From JAJTFW01 sp964534995 (lineage in GTDB: Bacteria; Bacteroidota; Bacteroidia; AKYH767-A; OLB10), in the NCBI GenBank assembly GCA_964534995.1, contig CAZHSC010000120.1:1-7178 (forward strand): a stretch of DNA of 7,178 bases, given 5' to 3'. Position numbers and translations under genes: made by a program. The notes under the pieces are model-generated. The model saw nothing but the letters and a program-made list of their open reading frames with translations, did no database searches and was not told the DNA's origin. Of this stretch, positions 6,711 through 7,178 are shown piece by piece (the first letter of the stretch is position 1; every line of letters begins with the position of its first letter).

Positions 6711-6729
6711 TCGAATTATTTTTTTTAGC

Positions 6730-7178
6730 ATGATTACAAACACCGAAGAAAATTACCTGAAATCCATTTATCATTTAAGCCATGGTCACCAGAACCTTGT
6801 GTTAACCTCTGAGATAGCAAATAACCTCGACACCAGTCCGGCATCTGTAACGGACATGATTAAAAAGTTGTCGGAAAAAAACCTGGTAGAATATGAGAGA
6901 TACAAAGGGGTTAGGGTAACAAAAAAGGGGGAACGGGTAGCATTAGGGATCATCCGCCGTCATCGTTTATGGGAGGTTTTCCTGACCGATATTTTACATT
7001 TCAGATGGGACCAGGTACATGAGATGGCGGAAGAACTGGAGCATGTAAGTTCTGACGAACTGGTGAGCAGGCTGGACGCCTTTTTAGGATACCCGCGTGT
7101 TGACCCGCATGGAGATCCTATTCCCGATCCGAACGGTAAATTGATTTCTTCCGGATCACAGCGTCTTTCGGAAGGTGC
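6730..7178 (+). CDS. DtxR/MntR-family metal-dependent transcriptional regulator, N-terminal part
   Basis: Reading from ATG 6730, 149 complete codons run to the window edge without a stop. Residues 1-70 are the winged helix-turn-helix: TEENYLKSIYHL, then LTSEIANNLDTSPASVTDMIKKLSEKNLVEYERYKGVRVTKKGE. Residues 72-120 are the metal-binding and dimerisation region, with RRHRLWEVFLTDIL and QVHEMAEELEHVSSDEL closely matching DtxR. Likely ligands are His78, Glu82 and His97 (DtxR His79, Glu83, His98) and Glu101, Glu104 and His105 (DtxR Cys102, Glu105, His106). YPRVDPHGDPIP (121-132) is the usual segment after that domain, so the full protein is probably the longer DtxR/IdeR type with a further C-terminal domain beyond the window. 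It should sense Mn(II) or Fe(II) and repress metal-uptake genes. The target genes may lie downstream, outside the window. Confidence 0.93.
   Translation, partial: MITNTEENYLKSIYHLSHGHQNLVLTSEIANNLDTSPASVTDMIKKLSEKNLVEYERYKGVRVTKKGERVALGIIRRHRLWEVFLTDILHFRWDQVHEMAEELEHVSSDELVSRLDAFLGYPRVDPHGDPIPDPNGKLISSGSQRLSEG

Overview
The window looks like ordinary chromosomal DNA of a Bacteroidota bacterium, plausibly of the Chitinophagaceae/Sphingobacteriia side; the genus cannot be fixed from what is here. The pointers are promoters of the TTTG / TAnnTTTG type, few useful Shine-Dalgarno sequences, AT-rich intergenic DNA, a Bacteroidota-type HMG-CoA lyase, a DUF4920-like lipoprotein and a secreted Ala/Glu/Lys coiled-coil protein. 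There is no tRNA, rRNA, CRISPR array, insertion sequence or sign of a mobile island.

Layout, left to right. Positions 1-280 (minus) hold the N-terminal third of a BadF/NagK-type ASKHA sugar kinase, cut by the window edge. It diverges from an APC-superfamily permease at 409-1794 (plus). The permease converges, with a 15-base gap, on a long secreted coiled-coil protein at 1810-3855 (minus). Upstream of that on the same strand are an HMG-CoA lyase (3925-4791), an intrinsic terminator (4801-4830) and a small DUF4920-like lipoprotein (4850-5359). After a 249-base gap comes pyrD, class 2 dihydroorotate dehydrogenase (5609-6631, minus). PyrD diverges across 98 bases from a DtxR/MntR-family metalloregulator (6730 to the right edge, plus, incomplete).

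The genes do not form one pathway. They are a kinase for an amino-sugar-like substrate, a transporter, a structural envelope protein, a leucine-catabolism enzyme, a lipoprotein, a pyrimidine-biosynthesis enzyme and a metal sensor. The best-supported regulatory unit is the dtxR-like gene, with a palindrome resembling a DtxR box just upstream of a perfect -7 element, which suggests autoregulation.

No clearly new multi-gene system is visible. The items most worth a second look are the coiled-coil protein, with its regular 25-residue period marked by an Asp-Ser motif, and the DtxR-like operator with its mixed-type metal-ligand set. A further oddity is the terminator just ahead of the HMG-CoA lyase start.
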